DNA of 8,508 bases from an uncultured Clostridia bacterium (GTDB taxonomy: Bacteria > Bacillota > Clostridia > Oscillospirales > Acutalibacteraceae), in the NCBI GenBank assembly GCA_946497265.1, contig CAMMKL010000086.1:1-8508 (forward strand). The letters run 5' to 3'. Of this stretch, positions 6,516 through 8,508 are shown one piece after another. The notes beneath the pieces were generated by a model. The model was not told where the DNA came from. It made no database searches and saw only the letters and a list, made by a program, of their open reading frames with translations. Numbering within the stretch: position 1 is the first letter of the stretch; every line of letters begins with the position of its first letter. The translations under genes were made by a program, and so were the position numbers.

Positions 6516-6550
6516 GCCCCATACCGCAAAGGTATGGGGCCTTTCTTTTT
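6516..6550 (+). terminator. Intrinsic terminator of the AT-rich cassette
   Basis: A perfect 10-base stem (GCCCCATACC at 6516-6525, GGTATGGGGC at 6531-6540) with the 5-base loop GCAAA is followed directly by CTTTCTTTTT. It begins 18 bases past the stop of the 251-residue gene, so it is a textbook terminator for plus-strand transcription. The kinase gene ends head-on at 6549, and the same hairpin may also stop minus-strand transcripts, though the T-run on that side is poor. Confidence 0.93.
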
Positions 6551-8018
6551 ACAGCAATCCCAGAAACCGCTGGTAGGCGCTTTCCCACGCGCCGGCGTTT
6601 GTGGGGGCGTAGCTTCTCACCGGCTGGGAAGCGGCGATGACCGAACGGGCTTCCTGCATGGAGGAAAGCGCCCCGCAGGCAATCAGTTGGGCGGCCAGGT
6701 TGCCGAGCACCGTGGCCTCCACCGGCCCGGCTTTTACCGTACAGTTGGTGGCGCCGGCCGTCATCCGGCACAGCAGGCCGTCTTTCACGCCGCCGCCCAG
6801 CATATGAATAGCGGGATAGCTTTTTTTCGTGCAGGCTCTAATCTGTTCCAGCGCAAACCGGTATTTCAGGGCGAGGCTTTCATAGATACAGCGCATGGTT
6901 TCGCCCACTGTCTGCGGCACGGGCTGCCCGGTCTTTTGGCAGTAGGCGCGCACGCGGCCGGGCAGATCGCCCGGCGGGACGAATTCCGGTGCGTCGGGAT
7001 CAATAAAGCTTTGGAAAGGGGGCGCTTCCAGGGCGAGGCGTTCCAATTCGGCATAGCTGTAATCCTGTCCTTCGCGCCCCCATTGGCGGCGGCTTTCCTG
7101 AATCAGCCACAGGCCGATGATGTTTTTCAGGAAAGTGGTGGTGCCGCCATAGCCGCCTTCGTTGGTGAGGTTGCAGCGGGAGGGGGCTTCCCCGATCAGG
7201 GGAGCGTCCAGCTCGGTACCGAACAGGCTCCAGGTTCCGCAGCTGATGAAAATGAAATCCTTCTCCTGCGCCGGGACGGCGAGCACCGCGCTGGCGGTAT
7301 CGTGGGAAGCGACCGCAACCACATCGGCGGGGGGAAGGCCAAGCTCGTCGCATAAATCCGGGGAAAGCCGGCCGGTGATTGTGCCGGGCGGCACGATTTT
7401 GGGAAATAGGCGGGAGGGGAGCTCCAGTTTTTCCAGAACCTCCCGGCTCCAAGCATTGGAGGAGGCGTCCACCAATTGGGTGGTGGTGGCGATAGTGTAC
7501 TCCGTATTTTTTTGGCCGGTCAGGAAATACTGGAACAGGTCGGGCATCAGTAAGAGCGTGTCCGCCCGTTCCAGAAGCTCCGGCCTGTTTAAGCGCAACG
7601 AGAGAAGCTGGAACGCCGTGTTGATTTCCATAAACTGAATCCCGGTAACCCGGTAAAAATCCTCTCTGTTGATGCGGCGGAAGGCTTCTTCCAACATCCC
7701 GGCGGTGCGTGCGTCCCGATAGTGTACCGGATTTTCCAGCAGACGGCCGCTTTTATCCAACAGCCCGAAATCCACGCCCCAGGTATCGATGCCCACGCTG
7801 TCAAACCCGCCGGCCTCTGCGGCCTTCATAAGCCCCTGTTTGATCTCGTGAAAGAGACGCAGGACGTCCCAATAAAGGGTGCCGCGGACGGTTACCGGGA
7901 TGTTTTCAAAGCGGTGAAGCTCTTCCAGGCGGATGCAGCGGCCGTCGAATACGCCCAGAATAGCCCGGCCGCTGGATGCGCCGAAATCAAAGGCCAAGAC
8001 ACGTTTTTCTTGCTTCAT
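6549..8018 (-). CDS. rhaB: Rhamnulokinase-family FGGY kinase, probable L-fuculokinase
   Basis: This ATP-dependent kinase phosphorylates a deoxy-ketose at O-1. At 489 residues it equals E. coli RhaB in length and matches that family rather than E. coli FucK: DFGASSGRAI at 11-20 (phosphate binding; FucK has CGATN), GIDTWGVDFGLLD at 76-88, GIQFMEINTAFQL at 126-138, and ASHDTASAV at 237-245, where Asp240 corresponds to the catalytic base. SCGTWSL at 259-265, NEGGYGG at 286-292, and the nucleotide-binding LGGGVKDGLL at 407-416 complete the fold. The start ATG has AGGTGA at a 6-base spacing, 39 bases past the stop of the aldolase gene, so the two form an operon. The fuc context (aldolase beside it, fucI nearby, no rhaA) suggests that the natural substrate is L-fuculose; L-rhamnulose, or both, is possible. 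The symbol rhaB names the family, not a proven substrate. Confidence 0.93.
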   Translation of the reverse strand: MKQEKRVLAFDFGASSGRAILGVFDGRCIRLEELHRFENIPVTVRGTLYWDVLRLFHEIKQGLMKAAEAGGFDSVGIDTWGVDFGLLDKSGRLLENPVHYRDARTAGMLEEAFRRINREDFYRVTGIQFMEINTAFQLLSLRLNRPELLERADTLLLMPDLFQYFLTGQKNTEYTIATTTQLVDASSNAWSREVLEKLELPSRLFPKIVPPGTITGRLSPDLCDELGLPPADVVAVASHDTASAVLAVPAQEKDFIFISCGTWSLFGTELDAPLIGEAPSRCNLTNEGGYGGTTTFLKNIIGLWLIQESRRQWGREGQDYSYAELERLALEAPPFQSFIDPDAPEFVPPGDLPGRVRAYCQKTGQPVPQTVGETMRCIYESLALKYRFALEQIRACTKKSYPAIHMLGGGVKDGLLCRMTAGATNCTVKAGPVEATVLGNLAAQLIACGALSSMQEARSVIAASQPVRSYAPTNAGAWESAYQRFLGLL

Positions 8019-8057
8019 GGGTAATCACCTGCCTGTGTTGTTTGGAGTATTCCGGCG

Positions 8058-8508
8058 TTAGCCGTTGTATTTTTTGTAACCGGGGTGTTTGCCGGTTACA
8101 TGATAGTAGGATTCCCGCAGATAAAGCAGTTTGTCAATTTGGGGACGTGGGATCTCCTGTGCACCGCCCAGCAGATGGGCGGTTAGGCTGATTTTCGCGA
8201 ACAGTTCTAAGGTCTCCATCCGGTAATAAGCGGTAATGAGGTCGGCTCCCACCGTAAGCGCGCCGTGATTTTGCAGCAGGAGCCCGTCGTGCCCCTGTAG
8301 ATAGGGGGCGATCGCCCCCGGGACTTCCTCGGTGGAGGGGGTGCCGTAGGGAGTGAGGGGAATGGAACCGATGGCGATGACGGTTTCAATCATGGAGTAC
8401 TCGTCCAGGCTCTTGCCTGCCACGGCGTAGCCGGTAGCCGTCGGGGGCTGGGCATGCACAACGGCGGTCACGTCCGGCCGTTCCCGGTAACAGCGCAGGT
8501 GCATCTTG
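8058..8508 (-). CDS. fucA: Class II aldolase, probable L-fuculose-1-phosphate aldolase (5' end cut)
   Basis: The visible 149 or so C-terminal residues belong to the class II aldolase/adducin family. Such an enzyme would split L-fuculose-1-phosphate into dihydroxyacetone phosphate and L-lactaldehyde, using a zinc ion. Landmarks are RPDVTAVVHAQPP near the start of the visible part, LTPYGTPSTEE, and LLLQNHGALTVG, which carries the third zinc-ligand histidine. The frame is open to the right edge; relatives have about 210-230 residues, so some 65-80 N-terminal residues are missing, including the expected catalytic Glu. The usual H-x-H zinc motif reads H-A-Q here (CAG codon). The kinase follows after 39 bases. 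Position next to a deoxy-ketose kinase and near fucI favours fuculose over ribulose-phosphate or other substrates, but the family is broad. E. coli FucA resemblance is partial. Confidence 0.85.
   Translation of the reverse strand, partial: KMHLRCYRERPDVTAVVHAQPPTATGYAVAGKSLDEYSMIETVIAIGSIPLTPYGTPSTEEVPGAIAPYLQGHDGLLLQNHGALTVGADLITAYYRMETLELFAKISLTAHLLGGAQEIPRPQIDKLLYLRESYYHVTGKHPGYKKYNG

Noticed and set aside
4122..6548. Insertion sequence or prophage origin for the cassette
   Set aside because: No transposase, integrase, terminal inverted repeats or target-site duplications could be seen at either edge; transfer is inferred only from base composition and gene order.
1..8508. CRISPR array, tRNA or rRNA genes
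   Set aside because: No regularly spaced repeats and no tRNA-like or rRNA-like segments were seen on either strand.

Overview
The window suggests an anaerobic, gut-type Clostridia genome (Oscillospiraceae/Ruminococcaceae-like). This is an inference from the protein families, the strong AGGAGG-type ribosome binding sites, the high-GC sugar genes and a cytosolic, cysteine-type sulfatase. No rRNA, tRNA or other taxonomic marker is present, so the placement is tentative.

Most of the window is an L-fucose utilisation locus on the minus strand. Reading in the direction of transcription (right to left), it has a class II aldolase of the L-fuculose-1-phosphate aldolase type (right edge, 5' end cut off), a rhamnulokinase-family FGGY kinase 39 bases downstream, and further left a full-length L-fucose isomerase (FucI). 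Together these give the complete core route: L-fucose to L-fuculose (FucI), to L-fuculose-1-phosphate (kinase), to dihydroxyacetone phosphate plus L-lactaldehyde (aldolase). No transporter, mutarotase or regulator is visible.

Left of fucI are two more minus-strand genes: a three-helix membrane protein with a DUF218 (YdcF/SanA-like) domain, and a type I sulfatase without a signal peptide whose 3' end runs off the left edge. A hairpin after fucI and a good sigma-A promoter before the DUF218 gene suggest that these are separate transcription units. A 302-base gap with no convincing gene separates the DUF218 gene from the sulfatase.

Between the kinase and fucI lies a block of about 2.4 kb that does not fit its surroundings. 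It is read from the plus strand and is much richer in A+T. It starts with a perfect consensus promoter (TTGACA, 17 bases, TATAAT), encodes a 455-residue secreted protein of no family I recognise and a 251-residue protein with two membrane helices and a presumed extracytoplasmic domain, and ends in a textbook intrinsic terminator. It looks like a self-contained transcription unit placed inside a formerly continuous fuc locus, and it is the best candidate here for something undescribed. I cannot assign it a function.
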